From Eximiradius proteiniborus (GTDB taxonomy: Bacteria > Bacteroidota > Ignavibacteria > Kapaibacteriales > UBA2268): a stretch of DNA of 43,130 bases. Numbering within the stretch: the first letter of the stretch is position 1; each line of letters starts with the position of its first letter. The notes below the pieces were generated by a model. That model did no database searches. It was not told the DNA's origin and worked only from the letters and a program-made list of their open reading frames with translations. The stretch covers positions 1 through 43,130 of the forward strand of contig JAOAGZ010000013.1 of assembly GCA_026415495.1 (NCBI GenBank), read 5' to 3'. The position numbers were made by a program, and so were the translations under genes. Shown here in pieces: positions 17,646-26,778 of this stretch.

Positions 17646-17721
17646 TTTATTCCCTACTATTTTTTATATTTAATCTTATTCATATTTTTATTAATTTGTT
17701 TAAATATCAATTCATTAATAT

Positions 17722-18741
17722 ATGAAATTATTTGAAAAAAACAATATTTTAATCGCAAGATTTAGTTCCATAGGTGATGTGGTTCTTACCACTCCTCTTC
17801 TTCGTGCTATCAAAGAGCAAGTCCCTGATTCTAAAATCACTTACATTACTACTAAACCTATGGCTTGCCTTCTCGAAGGAAACCCATTCATTGATAAATT
17901 GTTCCTGTTCGATAAATCTGACTCGAATCGTCAAATTCAAATTCTGAAAAGGGATATTCTCCGGGCTAACAACTCTCAAAAGTATAGCATTGCTATCGAT
18001 TTGCAAAACAACCTTCGCAGCAAAATAATGCTTTCTGGACTTTATGAAAATAAAATAAGCTACAATAAATACAGGCTTTATAAACTTTCGCTTGTTCATC
18101 TTAAATGGCTTATTCGCAAACCTAAGCACGTTGTCGATAGATACTTCGAGGCTCTCGCTCATCTTAACGTTTACAATAAAAATTACAAAACCGAAATTTT
18201 TGTTTATAATAAAGAAGCAAGAAAGCATAAGAACGAAAAATTAATTTTCGGTATTGCTCACGGAGCCCAACACTTCACAAAACAATGGCTTCCCGAATAC
18301 TTTGCCGAACTAATGAGACTAATCTCATCACAATATCAGGCTCAATTCTACTTGTTTGGCAACAAAAACGAAATTGATAATTCAAATATCATCACAAACT
18401 TGTTTAATGTTAATGTTGAAAATTTCACCGGGAAGCTCTCACTTTCCGATACTATCAATAAAATAAGCGAATGCGGCTATTTTATTTCCAATGATACCGG
18501 ACTAATGCATATTGCCTCAGCTTTGCAAAAGCCAATTGTTGCAATTTTCGGCTCCACTGTTCCTGAACTTGGCTTTACTCCCTATGGTGTCAAAAATATT
18601 ATATCCCAGGTTAGTTTGAATTGCCGCCCCTGTAGCCATATCGGACGCTCCAACTGTCCCAAAAAACATTTCAACTGTATGAAAAAAATCACTCCACACC
18701 AGGTATTCAGTGATTTACAAAATTTGATAAACATTCAATAA
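17722..18741 (+). CDS. Glycosyltransferase family 9 (ADP-heptose:LPS heptosyltransferase-like)
   Basis: The 339-residue GT-B protein begins NILIARFSSIGDVVLTTPLLRAIK, the GT9 signature. It has AHGAQHFTKQWLPEYFAEL in the linker region and the nucleotide-sugar motif FISNDTGLMHIASALQKPIVAIFG near residue 255. The C-terminal CRPCSHIGRSNCPKKHFNCM gives a cluster of cysteines that is common in heptosyltransferase II-like proteins. It probably adds heptose or a related sugar to the LPS core on the cytoplasmic face. It stands alone, divergent from the STAS gene. Confidence 0.88.
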   Translation: MKLFEKNNILIARFSSIGDVVLTTPLLRAIKEQVPDSKITYITTKPMACLLEGNPFIDKLFLFDKSDSNRQIQILKRDILRANNSQKYSIAIDLQNNLRSKIMLSGLYENKISYNKYRLYKLSLVHLKWLIRKPKHVVDRYFEALAHLNVYNKNYKTEIFVYNKEARKHKNEKLIFGIAHGAQHFTKQWLPEYFAELMRLISSQYQAQFYLFGNKNEIDNSNIITNLFNVNVENFTGKLSLSDTINKISECGYFISNDTGLMHIASALQKPIVAIFGSTVPELGFTPYGVKNIISQVSLNCRPCSHIGRSNCPKKHFNCMKKITPHQVFSDLQNLINIQ

Positions 18742-18802
18742 TAATGTTTTAGAACGTGCAAATTGAATAAAATATATTAATATATAAAACGTAAATTATT
18801 TG

Positions 18803-18834
18803 TTTGTAGAATATTCGCCATTTTGTTATTTTTG
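18803..18834 (+). promoter_or_regulatory. Bacteroidota-type promoter for the TPR lipoprotein operon
   Basis: TTTG at 18803-18806 is followed after 20 bases by TATTTTTG at 18827-18834. This is a full match to TTTG-N19-21-TAnnTTTG. It lies 63 bp upstream of the ATG at 18898. Confidence 0.55.
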
Positions 18835-18897
18835 TTATAAATAATTGGTAATTATGAAAATAGTTACAACTTTTTTGTATTATTGAGAAATTCAAAA

Positions 18898-21000
18898 ATG
18901 CGTTCAATACCAATAAATCGGCAATTTTTGCTTTTTCTGCTACTCGTATCGCTTAGTTCGTGTTTCCGATATGATAATTTTACCGCATACTTCAATACAT
19001 ACTACAATGCTAATCGCCTGCTTAAAGAAGCCGAAGAAGAGTTCGAATACCAGGAAGAAAAAAAACGTGTGCTGCCTCGTGTTCTGATTCCCGTCCAGCC
19101 TGTGAGTATTGAGATTCCACGTCGAAGCGGTATGCCCGATTTTTTGCAGGAATTCATCATTAATAGATTTAAACGCCAACCCGTCAACGCTAAGCTTGAT
19201 TCAATCATTATCAAAGGTTCTAAAATCTTAGCATACAAGCCGAAAAGCGATTATGTCGAAGATGTGCTTTTTTTGATGGCAAAGACTTATTTTTACCGTG
19301 AAGAGTGGCTGCCCTCGCAAGTAAAATGCAGTGAGCTTATCGATAAATTCCCTGATGGCAAGCTGTCTCCCGATGCACATTTATTGCTCGCTTTAAACCT
19401 ATTAGTTCAGCAGAAATTTTACGCCGGCAGAATAATTCTCTCCCGCACAGTTGATATTGCCTGGCAGAAAAAACGTTACGACATCCTTTCTGATGCTTTC
19501 AGAATTGAAGCCGAACTTGCTCTTTACGAAAACGATTTGCCCTCGGCTCTTAAACCATATTTGCAGGCAGTTGCTCAATCAGATGACGAAGAAATGAAAG
19601 CCCGCTGGCAGCTTGAACTTGCCTCACTTCTTTTCCGTATGGGAATGTTCGAACGTGCAGAAGTTGAATTTGCTAATGTCCTGAAATATAAACCCGATTA
19701 CTTGGGCATTTTCGAAGCCCATCTGTACAGAGCTGCCTCGCTTATCCGACTTGGGAAAACCGACGAAGCCGAAAAAATTCTCAACCGTCTCGATAACGAT
19801 GGAAAATTCAGCGAATGGCGTGTTTATGTTCATACTCAAAGAATGCAAATTGCCCGTTATCATAACGACGAAGAAAAAATTGCTCAGTTTGAACGCACTG
19901 CCGATTCTTTGTATAACGTCAATCCTGTTACTTCTGCCTTTGCTTATGAACGTGGTATTGATCTCTATTTGAAAAATGATTATTCAAAAGCTCGAATGTA
20001 TTTCGCCCGCGGTCGTGCTTCAGGGAATGTTCAGAATAATTTCTCAGATCAAATGTATCAACTCCTTAATGCGTGGGATTCCTATCAGACAAAAACAAGA
20101 GACGCACTCGCAAGATTGCAACGCGGCGAGTCACTTCAGGACACTTCACGCAAAATCTTAGCTAATGATTTATTCGAACTGGGGCGTGTTCACTCCCGAC
20201 TTAGAAACATTGATAGCTCTCTCTATTACTATAATATCGCCATGACTGCTTCTCCAGAAAGCGATACTACTTCGGCACGTTATCTTTATGTTGTCTCATA
20301 CCATCTGAGAGCTTCTGATTTGAGAACTTCTGATTCTCTGCTTGAAGTGATTGTTGAAAAATATCCCAAAACTGAATACGGCAGAGAAGCTATGAAAATT
20401 TTAGGCTATACAAAAGCCTTCGTTCAAGACACTGTCGAGGAAATTTATTCTTCTGGTAGAGATTTGATGAAATTCGGAGATTATAATTTTGCAATTAAGC
20501 AATTTCAAAGAGTTTATCTAAATTATCCAAATTCGGTTTTAGCTCCAAGAGCATTATATAATATTGGCTGGATATTTGAACGTTTCAAATCTTTGCCCGA
20601 TAGTGCTTTAACTTATTATTCCCTGTTAATTGAAAAGTATCCGAATTCAGATTATGCAAAAGATGTCAAACTTAGCGTTGAATACCTTCTCGCTGTTCGC
20701 AGTGGGGAGCCAATTCCCGAACACCTTCGCGATCGGGAAAAAACCGTTTTCGAGAAAAAAGATATTCAGCTCCACGACCCGAATTTCAACCCAAATTTGC
20801 CTAAACAAGATAATGTAAAAGACTTGCTTAAACCCGAAAATTTACTGAAAAAAGCTGTTGAAACAATTATCGAGCAACCATCAGAAGAATTTCAGAAATT
20901 GAAAAATCTTAAACCGGAAGAACTTGTTCCTCTCCAAAAAAATGAAACTGTGCCAGATAGCACAAAAATTAATCCTGATGTGAAAAAAGAAAAGAAATAG
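18898..21000 (+). CDS. TPR outer-membrane lipoprotein, PorW/SprE-like
   Basis: The 700-residue protein starts at ATG 18898; a TTG five codons earlier is rejected. It has a lipoprotein signal ending LLLVSLSSC. Directly after the Cys comes FTAYFNTYYNANRLLKEAEEEF, a signature I associate with TPR lipoproteins of this bacterial group and similar in pattern to SprE/PorW of the type IX secretion and gliding machinery. Many TPR-like helical pairs follow from about 95 to 600 (for example LPSALKPYLQAVAQ, SALTYYSLLIEKYPNSDYAKDVK), and the final about 90 residues are charged and low complexity. The PorW/SprE assignment is inference. It is 2 bp upstream of a histidine kinase gene. Confidence 0.7.
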   Translation: MRSIPINRQFLLFLLLVSLSSCFRYDNFTAYFNTYYNANRLLKEAEEEFEYQEEKKRVLPRVLIPVQPVSIEIPRRSGMPDFLQEFIINRFKRQPVNAKLDSIIIKGSKILAYKPKSDYVEDVLFLMAKTYFYREEWLPSQVKCSELIDKFPDGKLSPDAHLLLALNLLVQQKFYAGRIILSRTVDIAWQKKRYDILSDAFRIEAELALYENDLPSALKPYLQAVAQSDDEEMKARWQLELASLLFRMGMFERAEVEFANVLKYKPDYLGIFEAHLYRAASLIRLGKTDEAEKILNRLDNDGKFSEWRVYVHTQRMQIARYHNDEEKIAQFERTADSLYNVNPVTSAFAYERGIDLYLKNDYSKARMYFARGRASGNVQNNFSDQMYQLLNAWDSYQTKTRDALARLQRGESLQDTSRKILANDLFELGRVHSRLRNIDSSLYYYNIAMTASPESDTTSARYLYVVSYHLRASDLRTSDSLLEVIVEKYPKTEYGREAMKILGYTKAFVQDTVEEIYSSGRDLMKFGDYNFAIKQFQRVYLNYPNSVLAPRALYNIGWIFERFKSLPDSALTYYSLLIEKYPNSDYAKDVKLSVEYLLAVRSGEPIPEHLRDREKTVFEKKDIQLHDPNFNPNLPKQDNVKDLLKPENLLKKAVETIIEQPSEEFQKLKNLKPEELVPLQKNETVPDSTKINPDVKKEKK

Positions 21001-21002
21001 TT

Positions 21003-22106
21003 ATGGCAAAATCCGAAAAGAAAAGAGAATCACTAAAAGCAAAAGTCGAACGTTTAGAAAAACAACTTTCCTGGTATAAATCCTTTTTCGATAATGCCTC
21101 AGATGCTGTTTTCATCGTTCAACCAGAAACCTGGTGCATCCTTGATGCGAATGAGTATGCAGCATCTCTTTTGGGCACTTCCCGCGATGAACTTATTGGT
21201 TCAACATTACCCCAATTTCGCCGTATTTTTAAATTGTTGCAGAAATCAAGTTCTCCAATGGTTCTTAGCGAACTATCTTTGGAAACTAATAATGACGAAA
21301 GCCTTATGGTTGAAGTAAGTGCTCGCTTTGTCCAATATGACGGAAAAAATTTAATTCAGGCAATTGCCAGAGATGTTAGCGAGCAACACGCTCTCACCGA
21401 TAAGCTGGTCCAGGCTGATAAACTTGTTCTTTTGGGGCAACTCTCCGCTGGTGTTGCTCACGAAATAAGAAATCCACTCGCAGCTGTTAATTTAAACCTG
21501 CAAATTCTTAAACGCAATATTTCCGAGAATGCTCCGGAATTTGATTATATTAATACCGCATTGCAAGGAGTAGAACGCATTTCTCGAATTGTCGAAGTTA
21601 CTTTGAATTTCTCTCGTCCTACAATTCCAGATGTCAAAGAAGTTAATTTAAATTCTCTTGTCCCGACTACTCTTGAATTAGTTGCCTCTGTGCTGAAACG
21701 AAAAGAAATCACAGTTGAATTGCAACTTCAGGATAATTTGCCTCTTGTTGCTGCCGACGAGAAGCAATTACAGCAAGTTTTCGTCAATCTCATTACAAAC
21801 TCTGCCGACGCAATTAAAACAAAAGGCAATATTATTATTAAAACTTATGTAGAATCCGGTATAAAACATAACGAAGGCGAGATGGTAGTTGTCTCCATTA
21901 CCGATAATGGCGTCGGTATTACTCCCGAAGATTTATCCAAAATATTCAATCCGTTCTTTACTCGTAAACCTGATGGAACAGGTCTCGGACTGCCTATTAC
22001 TCAAAGAATATTGCACCAACACGGTGGTGTTATAGATGTCGAAAGCAAAGTTGGTGTCGGTACTACTTTTTATGTTAAATTACCTGTTCCAAAACAATTT
22101 GAATGA
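21003..22106 (+). CDS. Soluble PAS-domain sensor histidine kinase (NtrB-like)
   Basis: The 367-residue protein has no transmembrane segment. A short coiled coil (KKRESLKAKVERLEKQLSW) precedes a PAS domain at about residues 20-130 (FFDNASDAVFIVQPETWCILDANEYAA). The HisKA dimerisation helix has the phosphoacceptor His153 in LSAGVAHEIRNPL. The HATPase region shows the N box (NLITNSADAI), DNGVGI, the F box (FNPFFTRKPDGTGLGLPI) and a final GVGTTFYVKLP. The start lies 2 bp after the TPR lipoprotein stop. The next gene is its likely partner, an NtrC-type activator. Confidence 0.93.
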   Translation: MAKSEKKRESLKAKVERLEKQLSWYKSFFDNASDAVFIVQPETWCILDANEYAASLLGTSRDELIGSTLPQFRRIFKLLQKSSSPMVLSELSLETNNDESLMVEVSARFVQYDGKNLIQAIARDVSEQHALTDKLVQADKLVLLGQLSAGVAHEIRNPLAAVNLNLQILKRNISENAPEFDYINTALQGVERISRIVEVTLNFSRPTIPDVKEVNLNSLVPTTLELVASVLKRKEITVELQLQDNLPLVAADEKQLQQVFVNLITNSADAIKTKGNIIIKTYVESGIKHNEGEMVVVSITDNGVGITPEDLSKIFNPFFTRKPDGTGLGLPITQRILHQHGGVIDVESKVGVGTTFYVKLPVPKQFE

Positions 22107-22134
22107 TATTTGTAAAAATAAATAAGGGTTAAGA

Positions 22135-23559
22135 ATGTCCAAAAATAATTACACAATAGTAGTAATAGAGGACGATCCATTAGTCAATCAAACTGTCAAA
22201 GGTATTCTTTCCAGTAAGTACTCAAAAGTAGTTACCTTTACAGATGCAAATCAGGCGCTTGACGAACTTCATATGATCTCGCCCGATCTAATTCTTCTCG
22301 ATATCTTCTTAGGGCATGCAAACGGGCTTGATATTTTGGAGCAACTTCGAAAGCAAGGATACTCTATGCCGGTTATCATTATGACTGCCTTCTCCGATAT
22401 TAAAATGGCAGTCCGTGCAATGAGACTCGGGGCAGAAGATTTTATTGTTAAACCTCTCGACCTCGAACAACTCGAAGTTTCTGTCGAACGTGCTTTGAAA
22501 AACTTTGATCTACGCCGTCAAGTCGATATCTTATCCGAACAACTGAAAAAAGATCAACCAAGCGAGATTTTAGGTTCGTCCGAGGCAATGCTGAAAGCTA
22601 TCGAAATGGCTAAAATTGTCGCTCGTGCCGATGATACCACTGTACTTATTCTCGGTGAATCAGGTACCGGTAAAGAATTGATGGCTCGCTTTATTCACGA
22701 AAATTCTCCACGTGCCAAAGGTCCTTTCGTTACTATCAATTGCGGAGCAATCCCCAGAGAACTTGCAGAAAATGAACTCTTTGGCTATGAACGTGGTGCT
22801 TTCACCGGTGCAACAGAAAAAGTCAAGCAAGGTAAATTCGAACAGGCTCACCACGGCACAATTCTGCTGGATGAAATTGCCGAACTAAGTTTGGAACTTC
22901 AAGTAAAATTACTCCGTGTTTTGCAGGAAAGGCAATACTACCGTCTTGGCGGTTCAAAAGAAATCTCTGTTGATGTGCGCGTTATAGCCTCTACTAACAA
23001 AGATTTAGAAAAGTTGGTCGAAGAAGGCTCTTTCCGCGAAGACCTCTATTACCGTTTGAATGTTGCTCGTATTCTTTTGCCACCGCTTCGTGAACGTGGT
23101 GGTGATATCCTGAAAATTGCAACCGCTTTCGTTAATGAATTCAATCTGAAATTCGGTAAAAATATCAAAGGGTTTTCTCCCGAAGCCGTAGAAGCTATCA
23201 ATAATTATCATTGGAAAGGAAATGTAAGAGAACTTCGGAACGTTATTGAACGTGTCGTTCTTCTCGAATCTAATGATTTAATTACTAAAGAATCTCTAAG
23301 CTTCCTCAAGTCCACTACGACAAGCGTGCAAATACCGGGAAAACAAACAATCGAGCTTGCCGAAGGGCAGCACTTCCTCCAAATTTCAAAATCTGGTGCA
23401 CCTATGGGAAATGTTGTCCGTGATTTGATTATCCAGACATTGAAAATCACTAACGGCAACCAGATTAAAGCTGCTAAAATTTTAGGCATTTCCCGTGCCA
23501 AATTGCGTTATAGAATTGAGCAATTAGGAATTAATATTACTGGAAAAAATATTGAGTAA
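22135..23559 (+). CDS. NtrC-family sigma-54-dependent response regulator
   Basis: The 474-residue protein has three domains. The receiver (1-120) has phosphoacceptor Asp56 in LILLDIFLG. The AAA+ sigma-54 interaction domain at about 145-380 has Walker A GESGTGKE, the sigma-54 contact loop ERGAFTGATE, Walker B ILLDEIAEL and the arginine-finger region FREDLYYRLNV. The C-terminal Fis-type helix-turn-helix reads GNQIKAAKILGISRAKLRYRI. It should activate RpoN promoters when phosphorylated by the upstream kinase. I see no convincing TGGCAC-N5-TTGC site in the spacers of this window, so its targets are elsewhere or not recognised. Confidence 0.95.
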   Translation: MSKNNYTIVVIEDDPLVNQTVKGILSSKYSKVVTFTDANQALDELHMISPDLILLDIFLGHANGLDILEQLRKQGYSMPVIIMTAFSDIKMAVRAMRLGAEDFIVKPLDLEQLEVSVERALKNFDLRRQVDILSEQLKKDQPSEILGSSEAMLKAIEMAKIVARADDTTVLILGESGTGKELMARFIHENSPRAKGPFVTINCGAIPRELAENELFGYERGAFTGATEKVKQGKFEQAHHGTILLDEIAELSLELQVKLLRVLQERQYYRLGGSKEISVDVRVIASTNKDLEKLVEEGSFREDLYYRLNVARILLPPLRERGGDILKIATAFVNEFNLKFGKNIKGFSPEAVEAINNYHWKGNVRELRNVIERVVLLESNDLITKESLSFLKSTTTSVQIPGKQTIELAEGQHFLQISKSGAPMGNVVRDLIIQTLKITNGNQIKAAKILGISRAKLRYRIEQLGINITGKNIE

Positions 23560-23644
23560 AAATAAAATAATTTTGCTTGATATTTATCTATAATAAAATT
23601 ATTTTAACTATATTAAATTATACAAAATTAATTTTTGTAATTCT

Positions 23645-24955
23645 ATGGATAAAGCACGCTTAATAAAAGAGCTTAACGAAGGGAACGAAACATCTTTACT
23701 TATAGAAACCATTATTTCTATTGCCCAGACAAATGATTTCGACGAAGATGTTGTAAAATCTCTTTGTGAATTAATCACTCATGATGATAGCGGCGTTCGT
23801 GATGTCGCTGTTCGAGCTTTGTGTGATTTGAAAGGAGATTTGGCACGCCTTGCAGCTGAAATTATTGCTCCGCATATTCTAAGTCATAATATCGAGCTTC
23901 GTAATACTGCTGGCGATATTCTGGCTCACCTTGGAGAACCCTCTGCCGAATTTCTTCTGAACTATCTGGACAATCCTGACCCTGATGTCAGAAAATTTGC
24001 GTGCGATTTGTTCGGGCTTATTAACACTCGCCATCTGGCTCATAGAATTCATCCTTTGCTCGACGATCCTGATGAAAATGTTGTTCAGGCAGCTATTGAA
24101 ACGCTTGGTAATTATCAGGATGAAGCCATTATTGAAAAATTAGTTAAAATTTACAACACCAAAGAAGAACAAAAACCAAATGTTATCGAAGCCCTTGGCA
24201 AAATTGGTTCACGAAAAGCTATTGATTTCCTTATATTTGCTTTAACAGACGAAAAAGACGATTTTCTAAAAACAGAAATTATCGATGCCTTATCCATAAA
24301 TTGCGATGATATTGAAGTAGCTCGCCAACTTTTTTCAAAAATAGAAGAAGTTAGCGAAACAATTCAGATTATTATTCTAAAAACTGTTGCAGCTATATCA
24401 TTTAGGTTAGGTGAAGAATTTACTCTTCCCGATAATTTACGATACCTTGCCTACAAAGCCCTATTCGACGACGATGATGATATTCGTGCCGCTGGTCTTA
24501 TTTCCTTAGGAAATGTGTTTGTAAAAGACGATTTCCCATCATTAATGAATGAAATTTTCAAAGGCAATAGCGATACTCAAAGCTTTGTTTTAGAAAAGTT
24601 GTTAAAATATAACTCACCCGAAATAATTAAAGATTTTTTCAAAGCTTTCTATAATGAAATTATTAATCGTTCAATGATTGGTTGCGATATAGATTTTCTC
24701 TCATTGCTTACTTATCTTTGGGATGAAACTCCCGATAACAACAAATATGCTGTAATAGACGTTATTTTTGATAATCTAATTGTTTGCAAATCAATCGAGT
24801 GTTCCTCTGCTGTGGAATTATTATTTAAACTTGATTATCAGAAATCAATTGAAAAAATTAAACAATTGTATGTTATTTCAGACGACAATAATAAAGAGTA
24901 TATCGAAGAATTGTTCAATAATGCAGGAATCGACACAAGTTTAATTCATCATTAG
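23645..24955 (+). CDS. HEAT-repeat protein
   Basis: The 436-residue protein has no signal peptide. It is built from helical HEAT-like repeats, clearest between residues 40 and 260 (DDSGVRDVAVRALCDL, HNIELRNTAGDILAHLGEP, PDPDVRKFACDLFGLI, PDENVVQAAIETLGNY, KPNVIEALGKIGSRKAIDFL). The C-terminal half is more divergent. It is probably a cytoplasmic protein-binding scaffold. Its position just upstream of cheR, on the same strand with 65 bp between, suggests a link to the chemotaxis-type module, but a partner cannot be named. An AT-only inverted repeat lies just before it at 23564-23605. Confidence 0.82.
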   Translation: MDKARLIKELNEGNETSLLIETIISIAQTNDFDEDVVKSLCELITHDDSGVRDVAVRALCDLKGDLARLAAEIIAPHILSHNIELRNTAGDILAHLGEPSAEFLLNYLDNPDPDVRKFACDLFGLINTRHLAHRIHPLLDDPDENVVQAAIETLGNYQDEAIIEKLVKIYNTKEEQKPNVIEALGKIGSRKAIDFLIFALTDEKDDFLKTEIIDALSINCDDIEVARQLFSKIEEVSETIQIIILKTVAAISFRLGEEFTLPDNLRYLAYKALFDDDDDIRAAGLISLGNVFVKDDFPSLMNEIFKGNSDTQSFVLEKLLKYNSPEIIKDFFKAFYNEIINRSMIGCDIDFLSLLTYLWDETPDNNKYAVIDVIFDNLIVCKSIECSSAVELLFKLDYQKSIEKIKQLYVISDDNNKEYIEELFNNAGIDTSLIHH

Positions 24956-25020
24956 AATTTTTTGTTTTTTTATTATGAATTGTTTATTAAGTTATAATAC
25001 ATTATTAATGAGTTTAGTAA

Positions 25021-25932
25021 ATGGCAGCTCGATTATTTCAATTTGGGGCTGGCAAGCCAACAGAAGAAAGTAAAGAAGTAAAAAAAATAGTGCCGGTGAA
25101 AATGGAACTAAGTGATAATACTTTTAATGAGTTAAGAAATTTTATATACGATCAGTGTGGAATTTACTATACTGACAATAAAAAGTATTTGCTCGAAGGA
25201 AGAATTGCAAAACGTATTTCCAATAATAAACTTTCTTCGTTCGAAGAATATTTGAATTTCCTTCGCTCTCCAATGGGAAGAAACGAACTGAATGAACTTT
25301 TCGATGCTATTACTATCAACGAGACTTATTTTTTCCGTGCTCCCCAGCAGTTCGAAGCTTTTGAAACCCATATTGTCCCGGAAATTCTTTCTCCCCGCCA
25401 AAATTTATTCAACCCTGTATTTCGTATTTGGAGCGCAGCCTCTTCAACCGGCGAAGAAGCCTACACGCTGGCTATGATTGTTGCTGAAAAGCTCAAACCA
25501 ATGTATCCTCGCGTGCAATTCCAGATCCTTGCAAGTGATATTAATAAATCTGTATTGGAACAAGCTCAACAAGGCGTTTATAAAGAATATTCTATCAGAA
25601 ATGTTCCACCACATCTGCTAAAAAAATATTTCACTCAGCATGGCACAAACTATGTTCTAAGCGATGAAATAAAACAGATGGTTAAATTTATGAATATTAA
25701 TCTCTATGATGCCCAGCAAATGCGCACTGTTACTAATTGCGATGTTATCTTCTGCTGTAATGTGTTGATCTATTTCGATATGCCATCTAAGCAGCAGGTG
25801 GTTACTCATCTTTATAATTCTCTTAACAAAGGTGGATACTTGTTCATTGGTTACTCCGAATCTTTGCACGGTATCTCAAAGGCATTTAAATTGGTTCATT
25901 TCCCTAAAGCTATGGCTTATCAAAAAGAATAA
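25021..25932 (+). CDS. cheR: CheR chemoreceptor glutamate methyltransferase
   Basis: The 303-residue protein has an extra basic N-terminal tail of about 25 residues, then the CheR alpha-subdomain (FNELRNFIYDQCGIYYTDNKKYLLEGRIAKRI). The SAM-binding domain follows, with TINETYFFRAPQQFEAF, RIWSAASSTGEEAYTLAMI, ILASDINKSVLEQAQQGVY, VIFCCNVLIYFD and LFIGYSESLHG. It methylates receptor glutamates. No receptor gene and no CheB methylesterase are in the window. It is the first gene of the cheR-cheY-cheY-cheZ-cheA run. Confidence 0.95.
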   Translation: MAARLFQFGAGKPTEESKEVKKIVPVKMELSDNTFNELRNFIYDQCGIYYTDNKKYLLEGRIAKRISNNKLSSFEEYLNFLRSPMGRNELNELFDAITINETYFFRAPQQFEAFETHIVPEILSPRQNLFNPVFRIWSAASSTGEEAYTLAMIVAEKLKPMYPRVQFQILASDINKSVLEQAQQGVYKEYSIRNVPPHLLKKYFTQHGTNYVLSDEIKQMVKFMNINLYDAQQMRTVTNCDVIFCCNVLIYFDMPSKQQVVTHLYNSLNKGGYLFIGYSESLHGISKAFKLVHFPKAMAYQKE

Positions 25933-25956
25933 TTTTGAATTAATTCGGGTTTGAAG

Positions 25957-26322
25957 ATGGCAAAAACAATATTAATAGCCGAAGATTCACCATCAGTTCG
26001 CAAGTTTATTACGCTTGCACTCAAAATTAAAGGCTATCGCGTGCTTTCTGCCCAAGACGGTATGGAAGCCCTCGAAATTCTTCCAAAAGAAAAAATAGAT
26101 TTGCTGATTACTGATTTAAATATGCCTAATATTGATGGATTTAAACTTATTCGCTCCATTCGTCAAAATCCGGAATATAAAGATATTCCTATCATTATTC
26201 TTTCTTCTCTTGCAAAAGATGAAGATGTCAATGCTGGGCTGGCTGCTGGTGCAAATTCATATTTAATCAAACCTTTCAATACAAAACGAATTCAATATGA
26301 AGTTGCAAAATATATTGGATAA
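25957..26322 (+). CDS. CheY-like single-domain response regulator
   Basis: The 121-residue receiver starts at ATG 25957 (a TTG two codons earlier is rejected). The acidic pair is in LIAEDSPSVRKF, the phosphoacceptor is Asp53 in LLITDLNMPNIDG, the switch Ser is in IIILSSLAK, and the conserved Lys is in LIKPF. There is no output domain. It differs from its neighbour at 26389 in having ILSSLAK rather than MVTTRG, so it may be a phosphate sink or have a separate target. Confidence 0.93.
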   Translation: MAKTILIAEDSPSVRKFITLALKIKGYRVLSAQDGMEALEILPKEKIDLLITDLNMPNIDGFKLIRSIRQNPEYKDIPIIILSSLAKDEDVNAGLAAGANSYLIKPFNTKRIQYEVAKYIG

Positions 26323-26388
26323 TCCTATTAAAGTTTTGTCCCATTTTATCGATAATATTATTGAATAATAAATTTATGAGGTTGTTTT

Positions 26389-26766
26389 ATGATTTTTTTA
26401 GTTGTGGATGATTCTCCAACTATGAGAAGAATAGTGATAAATGCACTTAAAACTTTCGGCTACAACGACGTTATTGAAGCCGGCGACGGACAAGAAGCAC
26501 TCGAAAAACTTCATCAAAATAAGGTTGATTTCGTTATCACAGACTGGAATATGCCTAATATGAGTGGGCTCGATCTTACTAAAGCTATTCGTTCGGACGC
26601 TCAATTAGCTCATCTTCCTATTCTTATGGTTACCACACGTGGTCTTAAACAGGATATTATCGAAGCTCTGAAAGCAAGAGTTAATAACTATGTAGTTAAG
26701 CCTTTTACTCCACAAGTGCTTAAAGAAAAATTAGATGCTGTCCTTAAAACTATTCAAAATTCATAG
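26389..26766 (+). CDS. cheY: Chemotaxis response regulator CheY
   Basis: The 125-residue receiver is very close to canonical CheY. It has the acidic pair VVDDSPTMRRIV, phosphoacceptor Asp52 in FVITDWNMPNMSGL, switch Thr in LMVTTRG, and the Lys in YVVKPFTP. GAGG precedes the start. It lies 12 bp before cheZ, which fits a CheY whose dephosphorylation is driven by the CheZ encoded next. Confidence 0.95.
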   Translation: MIFLVVDDSPTMRRIVINALKTFGYNDVIEAGDGQEALEKLHQNKVDFVITDWNMPNMSGLDLTKAIRSDAQLAHLPILMVTTRGLKQDIIEALKARVNNYVVKPFTPQVLKEKLDAVLKTIQNS

Positions 26767-26778
26767 TTTGGAGTTGAT

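Noticed and set aside
23564-23605. Inverted repeat AAAATAATTTT/AAAATTATTTT after the NtrC gene
   Set aside because: The arms are exact but made only of A and T in an AT-rich spacer, with a long loop and no clean T tract; too weak to call a terminator.
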